64,000 nucleotides of DNA. It comes from Cephalotrichum gorgonifer. Lineage: Eukaryota > Ascomycota > Sordariomycetes > Microascales > Microascaceae. Numbering within the stretch: position 1 is the stretch's first letter; every line of letters starts with the position of its first letter. Both the position numbers and the translations under genes were made by a program. Location of the stretch: contig ONZQ02000017.1 in assembly GCA_900312665.1 (NCBI GenBank), positions 657,598 through 721,597 of the forward strand. Reading direction: 5' to 3'. Shown piece by piece: positions 10,852 to 23,329 of the stretch. The notes under the pieces were generated by a model. That model was not told where the DNA came from. It ran no database searches and worked only from the letters and a program-made list of their open reading frames with translations.

Positions 10852-11551
10852 ATGCGAGATGGTACGTACGCAAATGTGCTCTCATCTCCTTACAGCTACC
10901 ATCGCGGTCCTTGGACGACTCGTACTGGGCAAGCATGTCCCGTAGAATTTACACCACCCTTCACCACCATAGACGGTATACACTATATCGAGAGCTTGTC
11001 CAACACGAAGGACTCCGGCAAGTTGGTCTGGGAGGCAGGCGCATCTTCGGAAGTCGAGGACATCTATGTTGCCGAGGATCACTTGGGACTCCGAAGCCTG
11101 CGCTCTGCGCGCAGAGCAACACAGGCCATGGCGAAAGGTAGTGCCTGGTAGATGAGGCTCTCGCCATTGTCGAGAAAACTTCGGCTCTACTCTGACGTAA
11201 GTTAAGCACGCCATGATTGGTTGATGGATTGATATGTCGAAAGATGGGCTGATGGGTTCCTAGGGCCGGAAAGCATGGTACCTCGTGGATGTCGAGTCTG
11301 AGGGACCTATCGGCCCCGCATGGTCGTCGCCACCGCCGCCAGGGATGGAAAATCTGGAGCTCAGTGATCTCGGCTTCATCGACCAACCACCATGGCCATC
11401 CGACATGCAGCCTATGGCATTCTGGGTCAACGACACCAACATCGTAGGCTACTCGGCCTGCCTCCACAGGCCGACTATCTTCGCCCTCCGGTCTCATTAT
11501 AGAGGCGAGCCGCTCTCATTTTATCAGGATATTGATCATGGCAGCCTTTGA
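10852..11551 (+). pseudogene. hypothetical spliced gene with in-frame stop
   Basis: From the ATG at 10852 the frame reads MRDGTYANVLSSPYSYHRGP and remains protein-like (SGKLVWEAGASSEVEDIYVA) until a TAG at 11149-11151. The same frame resumes at once (MRLSPLSRKLRLYSD) and is followed by a clean 67 bp intron (11197-11263; GTAAGT...CTAG). The next exon is coding-like (GRKAWYLVDVESEGPIG...FIDQPPWPSDMQPMAFWVND) and ends at 11549-11551. Either the TAG is a mutation in a longer gene, or the real gene starts at the ATG right after it and is about 110 residues. The family was not recognised. Confidence 0.4.
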
Positions 11552-13473
11552 ACAGATAATGTCCTTAGGGAAACTCCACGAAATATCCATAGCAGCCCTG
11601 AAGGCGAGCTTATGAGGCTACCAGACGGGCTTTTCTAGGTTGCACTATCGCGTGCAGATACTATCATACTGGGGCCAGTCTGCACACTGAACCTGCCCTT
11701 TTCTCGTGTAATGTGCCTCATAGCCAGCCAGAGGGCTGTTTCTCTCTAAATTTCCTCATACGGTACTACTATATCCTATTGACAGCAAAGTATATAAATA
11801 CGGCTTACCTCTCCCTGAGACATAAGGGAGGGCTACAGTGTATGAGTGGTGGATGTGACAAATTCATGTTCTGGCCTCATAGTGACGTTGATACCCCGGG
11901 GGTCTGCCAGCGCCTGCAGGGTCGTCCAATCACCAGGACACCAAGGCGCCAATTCGGGCATCTGAGTGTTTGTTGGTGTGGTGCGAACATCTCAACCAAG
12001 CGATTAGCTTGCCAACCTCGTCATACTCTGCTAAGATTGGCTGAGCCTGGCCTTTTATGCGCAGCATCCCCAGGGAGGGTGCGTGCGATAGGCTAGAACC
12101 GAGGAGGTCGAGAGAAGGTTAGATGCCGGTTGTTGCAGCTTAATTACTATGTAAATGACCCTATATGGGACTTCAAGGTAATGCAAAGAGGATAAGTGGT
12201 ATGGAAAGAGTAGGTGAGAGAGAGCGGATGGGAATGAGTAGGTGGGAAGTATATATCTGCACTCGATGTCAAAGCAGCCTAACGATAATGGTCTCTTATC
12301 TCCTCCTCCTCTCCCTCCTCTCCCTCCTCTCCCTCTCCCTCTCGTTCCATTGGCGGCCCATGGCGAGCCCATGGTCGCATCTGTATACTTTCCTCAACAC
12401 CCCTGCGTGCACCGCCTCTAAAAAAGCTCATATGAATGATTGTCATGTATAGCTGCCGTGTGTTTGCCTAAGACGAATTCATACTCATCCTAGCGGCCAT
12501 CCTCCTGCAGGTTACCTCTCATAGTTGATTCTAGAAGCCAAATGGACGTGGCAGAGGGCAGACAATCCCTGGCTATGCCCTATTCCATCCATGTCCTGGG
12601 TCATTTCATAACGTAGCTAAGTCCAATGCTTTGTCTGTCCAGGTTCAAGACATTTAAGCTTAAATACCAGAGCGGACAATAAAAGTGAAGGCGAATCTCT
12701 TTCTTCCGACGATAAAGGACGGACTCCACTCAGCAGGAAACGGGGTTCTTCACTTCCCTCGTGTCGAAAGCGACTGAAGGGACCGGCTGAGAAAGACCTT
12801 CACTCATGTTTTATCAAGGCCGTTCATTAACAGAGAATGGGGTGTAGAACCAGTGCCGGAACCGACGCATCCCATGCTAAGGTTGACACCACCAAGGTCG
12901 CGAGTCTCGAGGTTGCCGTCGGCGCCCGGCCTCGATATCCATGTCTCTCTCCCCTCGGAGCCCTTTTCCGACGGCCTCAAGTATCCTGAGTCCGACGCGA
13001 TATGTCCTTAGTGTGGAAATCTCGTCGTCACCGACGATGTAAAACGCTCTGTTCGAACATTTATTACGAAGGAACCAAATATGTTTAGATATAGACGGTA
13101 TCCTTCCTTCGGAATGAGTTTAGGGTAGAGCAGTAGTGGTGTAGGGGAGTAGCAAAATCCGATGCTACGAGACATATATGTAGCGCCGTCAAGAGCCAGT
13201 GTAGCAAAGTCGAAGAATATCTTTGGGTTGAAGAAGCCGATAAGAGCCCGATGCATTTGATCTAGCGATGGGTTAGCTATCATATCGCAATCCAGCGCAT
13301 GCCGGTGGACATGCATGCTGCCGCGGTCGGCATTACAAGCCTTGCAAGATAGTTCTTTCTGAGACTCCCCATTTATGGACTTATTTATCTAGAACCGGGT
13401 TAGGCGGTGTGAAGCAGCCTCCTGTGGTATCGCAGCAGCATTACAAGATATATATAGCTAGCCTCCATAAATA
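11552..13473. other. gene-poor spacer
   Basis: It contains a (CTC)n/(CTCTCC)n tract near 12299-12345. A minus-strand 102-codon frame (13008-13316) has some protein-like character but no neighbours or motif to support it. Nothing else is recognised. Confidence 0.35.
12299..12345 (+). repeat. CTC/CTCTCC simple repeat
   Basis: A pyrimidine-only low-complexity run of CTCCTC and CTCTCC units. Confidence 0.7.
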
Positions 13474-13560
13474 TGTTAGACTGAGGATATCATCAATATG
13501 ACCAAGTAGTGCTAATAGCGGGGAACCTTGCTTTTGGCACAGTGGTCAAATAGTTCGATA
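13474..13560 (+). repeat. 5' terminal repeat of TRIM
   Basis: 87 bp, identical to 13790-13876 over its whole length. Confidence 0.85.
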
Positions 13561-13789
13561 GTTATGAGCCCAGTTTGCACTACAGCCACAGTGCACATAG
13601 TCCTCAGTTCGACACCTGTCACGACCATCTTCAACTACATTCTTTTCCAAGTCCATGGAAAAACGACCATCCGATAATGATCGCTTGAGAACCCTTATAC
13701 AACAAGAGGTAGAGCACTAGGATACCACAGAAGACCTCAGCAATATAGAGACATCTCCTCTATAGCAGGCATCGAGAAGATGGGGGGTG

Positions 13790-13876
13790 TGTTAGACTGA
13801 GGATATCATCAATATGACCAAGTAGTGCTAATAGCGGGGAACCTTGCTTTTGGCACAGTGGTCAAATAGTTCGATA
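13790..13876 (+). repeat. 3' terminal repeat of TRIM
   Basis: 87 bp, identical to 13474-13560 and preceded by a purine tract. Confidence 0.85.
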
Positions 13877-14035
13877 AAATAGTTGGGAAGGTAGAATTAG
13901 GTTCTTGGTTCATGAAGTCTACTTCTAGATCCCGTGACTTGGAAGCGAAGGTGGGTTTAGTATGAATTATGAGATTTCACACGGAGTACTTTGCACTGCC
14001 CCCTCCTCTCAAACCCACCATCATGCATGGGTTCC

Positions 14036-14082
14036 TGGCTCACCCCGCTCACCCCTGCTCACCCTTGCTCACCCCTGCTCAC
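14036..14082 (+). repeat. short tandem repeat, 'gctcacccct' units
   Basis: Four to five copies of a 10-12 bp unit (gctcacccct/tgctcaccc) lie in tandem. Confidence 0.65.
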
Positions 14083-14458
14083 CCGGAACTCGCGTGAGTG
14101 GACGAGCCGGGCGAGCAAAAAACACAGATCCTGCGCCTTTGGAATAGAGAGATTTGGGATGTCGTGGGATTGTGGGGCGGGTGAGCACTCGGTTAATATA
14201 TTTAGCCAGAAATTGAACGCCAGCCAATAATACCTATACCATAGCCCGAAGATCTACCAGCAAAGGGCCGGCGTCCAATAACTAACACTACGGCTAGCTT
14301 TTGGGTTGCATCATGAGGTGTCCGACAGGAGAAGATTAATGATGGAGCTCGATCATCCGCTGCGTATCACAGGTCCGAGCCTTCTAGATGATTGGAAATC
14401 AGTATTTGATACGCGATGCTTCATGTCAGCTCGGGGAAATGTTGAGCCTCGAAGGAAG

Positions 14459-14466
14459 TATAAATA
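14459..14466 (+). promoter_or_regulatory. TATA box of the SDR gene
   Basis: TATAAATA lies 144-151 bp upstream of the ATG at 14610. No better candidate is seen in the leader. Confidence 0.45.
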
Positions 14467-14609
14467 TGCCGTGTCGGCATGGACAAAGAGCCGCCATCTT
14501 CTTAGAGTATCTGTCCAACTCACCTTAGCCAACCCTGGTTTTCTTATACACTTTTCCGTCCAAGCAGCACCTGAATTAAATTCAGTCGACAGTCCCTCAA
14601 CCCGACAAT

Positions 14610-15332
14610 ATGCCTACCTATGTTATTACAGGTGCTCGAGCTGGCATCGGTCTGGAGTACATCCGTCAGCTCTCAACCTCACCTGACAACACTATCGTCG
14701 CCCTTGTTCGAGATGTCAACGCCGCTGGTATGACGGGCCTGAACAACATTCTTTCTTCCTCCGATACAAGGGCTCAGGTTCATATACTTGAAGGAAATCT
14801 TGCCTCGCCAAAGTCCCTGGCCTCTCTCCCATCGCGTCTCCCTCAAGGTCTCAAGATCGATGTTTTGATTCAGAATGCCGCAATACTTCTTCCCACTGCT
14901 CGTAGTGAGAAGGCTTCCACGGTAGCGGCCGAGTCCTTGAACGCCCACTTTTCGACAAACGTTATCGGGCCGGCTCTGCTTCTCCAGGCCTTGGTACCCC
15001 TCCTCACACCAGGGGCAGTTGTTGCCAACATCAGTTCCGGGGTTGGCAGCATGGCGTGGATCGTGGATGGCCGGGTCAATGCCGAATACCCTGCTTATAG
15101 CATCAGCAAGGCAGCACTGAATATGTTGACAGTTCATCAAGCAGCTGAGCTCAAGGGCAAGGCGATCGTGGTGTGTGTTGACCCTGGGTGGGTAAAGACT
15201 GAGATGGGAGGCCCGGGAGCTCTGGTGGAAGCGGCTGATAGCGCGAGGAATGTGTTACGAACATTGTCGGGGCTGAAGGAGGAGGATACTGGGAATTTCA
15301 TGTTCAATGATGGAACTCCTGAGCCTTGGTGA
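14610..15332 (+). CDS. short-chain dehydrogenase/reductase, 240 aa
   Basis: This intronless gene encodes a classical SDR that transfers hydride between NAD(P)H and a carbonyl/alcohol substrate. Visible motifs are the cofactor loop TGARAGIG (residues 7-14), Asn117 in the helix alpha-4 region, a serine pair at 142-143, and the catalytic YSISK (Tyr163, Lys167). A DPGWVKTEMGG segment follows the active site. The usual NNAG motif is QNAA here. Length matches the single-domain family (about 240-250). The sequence resembles the C-factor/sniffer-like branch of fungal SDRs. The substrate is unknown and no cluster partners lie nearby. The protein has no signal peptide and is probably cytosolic. Confidence 0.9.
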   Translation: MPTYVITGARAGIGLEYIRQLSTSPDNTIVALVRDVNAAGMTGLNNILSSSDTRAQVHILEGNLASPKSLASLPSRLPQGLKIDVLIQNAAILLPTARSEKASTVAAESLNAHFSTNVIGPALLLQALVPLLTPGAVVANISSGVGSMAWIVDGRVNAEYPAYSISKAALNMLTVHQAAELKGKAIVVCVDPGWVKTEMGGPGALVEAADSARNVLRTLSGLKEEDTGNFMFNDGTPEPW

Positions 15333-15631
15333 ATGCTCGATACTGCCCTAAGCAGTCATGGCGGAGTACTTAGCTTGGGAGACTTGTCTTTATTTAGCTT
15401 AAAAGACCTATCTTCTTTAGCCTAACAGCATTGTGTGAGAGCTTGTAAGGCGCCGCCCCTAACCCTTGAAGCAAGGGTTAGGCGTAAGAAGTATTCTACC
15501 AGACTGCAGTGTCACACAAATCATGTTGTGTCAGGATATCAGCTGCTTGCGGATAAGTCGCGTTCTCACACTGTTGTCGGCTTGACACCTCGACGTCTGA
15601 CATAAATTCCAGCCTAGAGTAAATAGCCAAA
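15333..15631. other. spacer between convergent genes
   Basis: 3' regions of the SDR gene and of the truncated gene at 15632. It contains a small inverted pair 'cctaacccttg/caagggttagg' near 15460-15482 that could act as a terminator hairpin. Confidence 0.35.
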
Positions 15632-16186
15632 CTATACGGCAACACTCGCGGCTAGCCCGTCCAATTCCCGCTTCCAGTGCCTATGCTGGCTAATCTGGTA
15701 GAAGAACTTGCCAACAAAGTCGCTAGAGTCCTGAACAATCTTGAAACCCTCACTAAAGCTCTCCGGCTCCTGCGGCCCACTCGCAGTAACAACTCCGTAC
15801 CACTCAACCGGCGTCTTGGAGTCCGTCACAACCTCCACATTTACTGCGCTACCCAGGACCTCTTTGACTAGCTGCAGAGCTTCCCCTGGCGCTCCGATCG
15901 CCTTTAGATGTTCAAACGACTCAGAGATCCAGTACCGCAGCTGCCCGTTCGGCCTGATGTTCTTGACGTGAGATCCACCAGGGATCCGCGGCGGAGGTGC
16001 ATCGTATCCAGCAGTAGATTGACACATGCGTTCCTCGATTAAGGCTATCGGGATGCCGTCTGCTGTTGTCGGTAATACATGCGGGAGGCCGAACCTCAGC
16101 AAAGAATAGATTATGGTAATATCCATCACAACCGAAATTCGCCCTAGAGCCAAGTTGATACCCATCGAACCATTCAGGCAGTTCCG
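15632..16186 (-). pseudogene. 3' remnant of unknown gene cut by repeat R1
   Basis: The last ~130 codons look genuinely coding (APPPRIPGGSHVKNIRPNGQ ... EWYGVVTASGPQEPESFSEG) and end at 15632. Upstream, around 16060-16180, coding character appears in two frames, suggesting an intron or frameshift. At about 16186 the sequence passes into repeat R1. The 5' part is therefore missing and the gene is probably dead. No domain is recognised. Confidence 0.45.
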
Positions 16187-16189
16187 AAG

Positions 16190-16785
16190 TGGGCACCGGC
16201 CGCTTGATGGCTTGTAAGACAGGATTGTTTTCAAGCAGGAACTACCAAGCTCCTGAGCCACAGGGCAGTAATTCCATATAACAGAGATATTATTACAGGG
16301 ATAAAGGAGTTAATATCCGAAATATATAGTATTCTGATTCTTTGAACTATCGAGATATAGAATCTTCCCGGTTATAAGAGGGAGAGAACTTCAAGCAAAG
16401 TAGACAGGGGAATATATATTGATCAAATATCCCTCCAGTCATCAGATTTGCTTCTTCTCCTGATCTCACTATCAATCCCTAAAAGGCCACTATCAGTATA
16501 ACTCAGTATATAGCTTATATCATTATATCTGGGGTATTAGATATATCTCTTAGATTTATAAGAAAGTAGAGTATATTTGAATACTTCTTCCCCTCTACCC
16601 CTAGCTAGAGGTGTATCTGGTAGTGCTAATTTAGCTGAATCTATAGCCTATTGGAGTGCCCGATATAGAGATATCTATATATAGTCCTATCAGGCTTAAA
16701 GTAATATATTCAGTTAAATGAAGAAGGTTAACTGATCTATCAAAGCTATCTTAGTAAGCTATATAAAGGATATTATCTGAGATAA
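16190..16785 (-). repeat. repeat R1, right copy, first part
   Basis: This matches the distal ~600 bp of the R1 copy at 1540-2395 in inverted orientation. It is interrupted at 16785/16786 by the chromovirus; the R1 sequence resumes at 26066. Confidence 0.7.
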
Positions 16786-17263
16786 TGTCAGGAGTCTTAG
16801 AGAGGCTACAGAAGAAGGTGAAGCTAGCGAGGGAGATATGAGCATCTCTAGAGAACACAGCCTGGGAGAAGTAGAAGCATAGGGTTTCCAAAGAGTTGGA
16901 TAAGCTCAAAGTCAATTGGACCTCACAGTGAGATCACAGGGAGAGTTCGGATAAAGTTGAAGTCAAAATCATATCTCATAGTGAGATTACAGAGAGGCCC
17001 CAATATAATATCGGAAGAAGGGATGAAGGAAGGGAGGAAGTATAAGAAGGGAGGAGTCCTCCAATAAGAGAAGAAAAAGAAGGAGGGAAGTTAGCGATTA
17101 ATGAAATCAAACCGGCAATCATAGAGTACGCCAGCTATTGGTGCCCGTTCTATCACTACAGGCTTGCAGGTAGCTCCCTGTGAGATATCTTCGAGATGAT
17201 ACTATATTCACCCTATCACTCTATATCAGTAGCCTATTACTTATATATCTGCCGACTACTATA
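16786..17263 (+). repeat. 5' LTR of chromovirus copy 1
   Basis: 478 bp starting TGTCAGGAGTCTTAG and ending in CTACTATA, where the sister LTRs end CTACA; the last change fits RIP. Confidence 0.9.
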
Positions 17264-17469
17264 GACTAATTACTCAACCCTATGCCTGTAGACCGGTAGG
17301 GGATTATAGTATTGCTATCAACTGAAGCTGTATCAGTAGGGCCAGGAAATGATAGAAGTAGATCTTATAGCTTATCCTCTACAGGGCTATCTGGAACCCT
17401 TCCAGTTCCAGGAGAAGCTAGTCCTATCTCTTCTGAAGAAGCTATAGATGAAGATGAGTTCTTAAGGAT

Positions 17470-18460
17470 ATTCAAGGTAGAGTAGCTGGCTAAGTAAAGG
17501 AAGCAACTCCGAGCTATAGTAGATGCTATATGAAATGGGGGTGAACTATCTCTATTCCTTCAACCACTGCTTCAGGCTGTGAAGGAGAAATAGTTATTTT
17601 CGATACTGCTGTCAGTACTATCAGCTCCTGAAGCCTGGAAGTGAATAAACCTATTATCCAAGATGAAGGTGGAATTGAGGAAATAGGATTATACTGAGCT
17701 TGAGAATTTCTTATTCTAAATTCAGCTTAATATCGATATCTATACTTGGGATACTTATATATCAACTGATACTGAAATTATTTCCTATATATCTCGAGGA
17801 CTCTCGAAGGGGATGTAAAGTAAGTAGAGAAGTTATATATTGATGAACTATAGGGGAAGTATTATCGATCTGAAGTAGGATGATTTGAAGATATTTCTAC
17901 AGAGGTTATTATCTACTCCCTAGATAAGATGTTACTATACTGCCAGTTGTCTTCTTGAAATATAGTAAAGTGAGATTCAGTCCTTTCTCGATTTTAAAGA
18001 GAAATATAAGGATATCTTTATTGAACTTCCTGAACTAATACTGGAGGCTTTAGCAGTAAGCTTGCTTGTCAATATTTTGAGATCTGAAATTTGGGCTATA
18101 ATTTATAATCAGGGGATTCCTGAAATCATGGAAGAATTGTAATAGAAGGCCTTAATCAGATAAGTAATTTGAACTTACAAATGAGAATAGCTAGAAGATG
18201 GGGAAAAGGAAGTATCACCAGAGCTGAAATAACTATAGACCGAGAGATATCTGAGGAATTATAATAGAAAAGAAAGGGGATCAATAGGAGATATTAGTAA
18301 GAACTCTGCAAGATCTCTGACAGGAGGAGGGGGGAAGCTAATATCATGAAGTAACCCTCCTGCTATACTATCATAGAAGCTTAATAATAATATATAATAC
18401 TTTGGCTATGGGAAGATAGGATATTATAAGAGTAGTTATCCTGAGATCAAGTATATAAAG
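17470..18460 (+). pseudogene. gag-like region of chromovirus copy 1
   Basis: In translation with stops ignored, a gag-type polyprotein is readable (LFSILLSVLSAPEAW, ELENFLF, SFLDFKEKYKDIF). It ends near 18450 in a zinc-knuckle remnant whose cysteines have become tyrosines (YGKIGYYKSSYPE). Multiple stops abolish expression. Gag would form the virus-like particle. Confidence 0.65.
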
Positions 18461-18659
18461 TATAGCAAGATAGGCTATATAGCTATCTGCTGTCAGTTAA
18501 GCTAATCTACAGCTATCAGCTAAATCTATCCAGCAACAGAGAATAATATAGCTATAATAGGAAAGTAGAGCCCCAAGGAGAACTCAGCAAGCTCCCAGTG
18601 ATAGTATAATACAGAGGAGGATAGTTATATTTTCATATAAGCTGAGATATAATATTTGC

Positions 18660-21600
18660 AAAAATGGTCTAAAGTAACTATGTTGATTGATCTAGGAACT
18701 ACTTAAAATATCCTCTATCCCTACTTCTTTATAGATAATAAAATATATATATTAGAATGATATAAGGGCCTAGAGCTAGGAAGTATAAATCGAAGAATAT
18801 ATATCTTAGGAGTCTATCAAGGATTGATGAAGATAAGAGACTCTCTGGGAATATAGGAGATATAGGATATAATATAGCTGATATTGGAGATCGGTATCTT
18901 GGATACTATACTAGGAATATAAGCATTGAAGGAAGCTGATCTAGTATTATATCTTACTGAATAATCCTAGATATATCACCTCAATTCAGAAAAGCTAGCT
19001 CTTGTTAGCAGGAAGAAGGAACTTAAAAAGACTATCCAAGAAGTAGCTTATATGTTTATATTAACCGCCTACCCAGTAAGGCTACCAGAGCAAGTACCTG
19101 AAGTCACTATAGCAGGACTAGCAGAGATCTTATAGATAGATCATAATGATAACTCAATAATAGCAGATATTCCAGAATATTATTATGAACTACTAGAACA
19201 GCTTTATCCTTGAAAAGGGAAGCAGATAAGGATAAAGTGAAGATCCTATATAATTGATTTAGAAGATGGTAAGTCACCATCTTAGAGACTACTATATCTA
19301 ATAGCTGGGAAAGAATTGGCAGCTCTGTCTGACTGATTACGAGATATATTAGAAAAAGGATAGATCCAATCAAGCAGCTTCTCAGCAGGTGCTCCTATTC
19401 TGTTTATATCAAAGAAAAGAGGAAAGCTATAACTATATATAGACTACCGAACATTGAATCAAGTCACTAAAAAGAACTGAGCATCTATTCTATTGATCTC
19501 TGAGATCTTGGATCACCTCCAGAATGCTTACATCTATACTAGCCTCGATCTCAAGGATATCTATTATTCTATAGGAATCTGAGAAAGGGATAAGTAGAAG
19601 ACTGCTTTCTGATGCTGATATAGATATTTTGAGTTTAATATACTGCCTATAGGATTAGCAAATACCCCTGTAACCTTTTAATCCTATCTCAGTGAAGTCT
19701 TATAGAGATTAGTAGATATAAGTTATATTATCTATTTAGATGATATTCTTATATACTCTCCTGATATCGAAGCCTATAAGAAGTATATATATAAGATCTT
19801 ATAATAACTTGAGGAAGAGGGACTGATAGTAAATATAAAGAAATATAAGTTCTATTAAGAAGAGATTAGATTCCTAGGGTTTATTATAGGATCTGAAGGA
19901 ATTAGAATAGAATAAGATCGAGTTTAAGTTATTATCGAATAGCCAATCCCAAAGTTGATTAAGGAAGTTCTCATATTCCTTGGATTTACAGGATTCTATC
20001 GATAGTTTATCAAGAAGTATAGCTATATTGCCACTCTATTGACCGACTTGATCAAGGGAGGGCGATCAGGATCAATCTAGCTGGGTTATAGAGAGCTTAT
20101 AGTATTCATAAAGTTGCAATAAGCCTTCCTTATTACTCCTATTCTACAGTATTTCGACTCTATACTATCTATCCAAGTTGAGACTGATACTTCAGATTAT
20201 GCTATTAGAGCTATTCTATCTCAACTCTACTAAGATCGATGATATCTAGTGGTATTTATATCTAACAAGCTAAAGGGAGCTGAGTTAAGATATGATATCT
20301 CTGAAGCTGAGCTTATAGTAATTATATATGTTTATCGGAGTTGGAGATACTATTTGGCCTATTCTCGATACCCTGTTAAGATCTTCACTGACTATCTTAA
20401 TTATCAATATCTGGCTGAGAAGAAGAAGTTGACTGCTAAGGAAATACAATAGATAGGAGAACTAGAAGTATTTAATTATTTGATTATCTATTGTAAAGGG
20501 AAGAAGAATCCTGCTGATATATTAAGTCAAAGGCCAGACTATCATTTGAAAACTGAGAAATAAGATACTTAATAAGTTCTATTAGTATATCTCTTTTCAA
20601 AATATCATCTAGAAGGAGGGGAAGTTAATCAAACTATAAACTATAAGCAATCTATTATATATATAATAGAGATCGCTGTAATTACTATCTACTATAGGGC
20701 TACTGAATATTAAGCTCTAATAGCAGTTCCAGAGCAACAAAATCTATCCCCTGTAGAGAAATATAGATACAGAAGACCACGAAAACTATATTGAAATCTA
20801 GAGAACCCAGGAAAAGAATCAATATCCTAGTAATCTAGCTATGATCTCACTGAACCCTCAGATCTCTATCAATCTTTTATCAATGAAATCAAGTAAATAT
20901 AGGAAGAGGACCTGTTTGTCTAGGAGCAACAGTAGATAAGATATAGCTAAGGCAGACCAACTTACCAACAGTAGGAACTAGAAGAAGATAGACTATTAAA
21001 GATAGATCATCAGATCTATCTTCTACCTAAAGTCTGAGATGAGATAATGAAGGAGTTTTATAATTCCCCTCTTATAGGGTATCTGGGCTTAATCAGAATA
21101 CTGAGAAGAATAGCTGATCGCTATTATTGGGATCAGATAGTAACTGAGATCAAATAATATATCCAATATTATATAATCTATTAAGCTATTAAACCAAGAT
21201 ACCATCTACCATATAGAGAACTTATCCTATTGCCAGTATCTATACTTCTATTCTAGGAGCTGGCTATAGATTTTATCACCGATTTATCTCTATCGATCTC
21301 TATCTATAGAAAGAAGTACAATATCATTCTAGTAGTAGTTGATCGGTTTATCAAATATACTATATATATCGAGATCATCAAAACCCTTATTAGCAATAGA
21401 TTAGCTTATTTACTATTATATTATATTTTCTCTTACTTCAGCTTACCTAATAGAATTATATCTGATCGGGGATCTCTATTTATCAGTCAATTCTGGACAA
21501 CTCTTTATCAAGTACTAGGAATAACCCGATGACTGAGTATAGCCTTCTATATATAAACTGATAGCTAAATAGAGAGATTGAACCAAGTATTAGAATAATA

Positions 21601-22340
21601 CTTAAGGACTTATTATAATACTCAATAAGATAACTGGACTCTCTATCTACTATTAGCTCAGTTTATCTATAATATATTATAGTAAGCTGCTACTCGAGAT
21701 ATACCAGTAATACTTTTAATAGGATATCATCTAAAGATAGCCTTCGATAATAGAAGCTATCAAGAGATCATAAAGAGATCAGCTCAAACTTCAGAGCAAG
21801 CTGTAGATTAAATATAACTTCTATAATAATATAGAGAGGATACTATAAGATTCCTGTAAATAGCTCAGTAGAACCAAGCTTAATATTATAACTATAGAAG
21901 AATATCTAAGACTTTTCAAGTCAGTGATTGGATTATACTATCGATCTGATACTTATATCTATATTAATAGAGCTAGAAATTAGCTAAGAAGTTCGAAGGC
22001 CTATTTCAGATCTAAATAGTAGTTGGAAACTATAGTTTAGTATATCAACTTTAACTATCCCTAGGAATATAAATCTACCCTATCTTTCTAATTAGTTTAC
22101 TTGAACTATTTATAATAATAAAAGGGGAAACTCTAGAGACTCCTATAAATATAGTCTTCCAAGCAGAACTATAATATAAAGTTAAATATATCCTTGATCA
22201 TTATAGAGGAGGATAATACTATAAGTTTCTAGTAAAATAGAAAAATTAGCTCTTAGAAGATATAATATAGGAGCCTCGATATATATTTGAAGAGCAGTAA
22301 ATATTATAAGAGTATGAAGCTACTATCAATGATAGAAAAA
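18660..22340 (+). pseudogene. pol region (PR-RT-RH-IN-chromodomain), copy 1
   Basis: Readable landmarks in order are: a protease-like LIDLGTT near 18700 (DxG motif); RT from about 19370 with a YLDD active-site motif near 19735; RNase H around 20150-20450 (AELRYDISEAE, FTDYLNYQYL); integrase around 20960-21790, with the catalytic-core aspartates (AIDFITD; IISDRGSLF); and a C-terminal chromodomain at about 22170-22330 (FLVK...WEPRYIFEEQ). The order RT-RH-IN-chromodomain defines chromoviruses of the Ty3/gypsy group. Frequent stops, almost all at RIP-type sites, make it nonfunctional. Confidence 0.9.
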
Positions 22341-23329
22341 TAATGATAGTAGTATTAAAGGTAGTCAATTATCAGCAGTAGAGAAAATAAACTTTAAATC
22401 AAGCTCTCAGGGATATTGTAGTGATATTATAGATACCTCTGTAGGGTAAAATAAGTCAGAAAGATACTGTAGTATCTGGAGAAGAAGAAGAGAGAAGGAA
22501 TAAAGATAGGGAGATCACTGAGAGAGATGAGATAGTGGTGGATTAAGGAATTATAGGAAATTATATATAGGCAAGGATAATGGGCAAGGGGCAAGGGAAT
22601 TATCAATCAAATTATCATACCCTTATAGACTGCTCTCTAGAAGTTATCAAAAGAAAAAAATACCTATACTATCTGTAAACTCTCCTAGTAAACTATCACT
22701 ATATAATCCTCTTACCCCCTTACTACTCTATAAGGATTAGATGATAAAACCCTTGAGGAAAGTAATCTATAAGCTATAATCTGCTTAATTGGGGGAGGAG
22801 CTGCTAGCTGTAAGCTTAGAAAAGGAAGATGATATATCATTTAATAGCTGATAAAAGGCTGGGGGATGGAGCCTTTAGAAGAATGAACCTGTAAGCTATA
22901 ATCTGCTTAAATAGAGGAGGAAGATAATATATCGCCTAATATCTGATAAAGGGTTAGATATCGAAATCTTTGGAAGAGATAACCTATCAAGCTGTAGCCT
23001 ATCTGAATAGGGGAGAAGTTATTCTATATAACTTAAGGAGAAGACAGAGAATCTATCAGAGGGGACCAGGAGAGCGAATGAACCTACCTAAAGCAGTTGG
23101 TAAGAGAGGGCAGTAGTAGAAGAGAGTTGTGAAGAGGGAATGGCTAGCCTGCTATCACTGTAAAAGATACTATCATAGTATCTAAGAGGATGCCTTACTA
23201 CAACCTATTATCATCTACCTCCAATGACATTATCACTATTGAAGCAACTCTGCTATAAACTATCCCCAAGAAAGCTGCTTGAAGTAGCTGGTTATCCTCT
23301 ATTAGGGAGAGATTGATATCTACTGTATA

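Larger units (their letters stand above)
13474..13876 (+). mobile_element. copia-type TRIM (miniature LTR element)
   Basis: Two identical 87 bp direct repeats (13474-13560 and 13790-13876, beginning TGTTAGACTG and ending TTCGATA) enclose 229 bp with no coding capacity. Directly after the left repeat comes GTTATGAGCCCAG. This is complementary to the anticodon arm of initiator tRNA-Met, the half-tRNA primer site typical of many copia elements. Directly before the right repeat lies a purine-rich tract (GAGAAGATGGGGGGTG), as expected for plus-strand priming. The 5 bp AAATA flanks the element on both sides (13469-13473 and 13877-13881). Repeat identity suggests recent insertion. It must rely on proteins supplied in trans. 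Confidence 0.8.

Noticed and set aside
10862..10895. Possible 34 bp intron (GTACGT...ACAG)
   Set aside because: Too short for normal fungal splicing, and the unspliced frame reads well.
13008..13316. 102-codon minus-strand ORF
   Set aside because: Some protein-like character but no motif, no splice partners and no promoter signal.
19107..19373. Minus-strand ORFs (also 40472-40738) opposite the protease-RT region of both chromoviruses
   Set aside because: They are shadows of the sense pol domain, unlike the 3' antisense track, which has its own intron and no competing sense domain.
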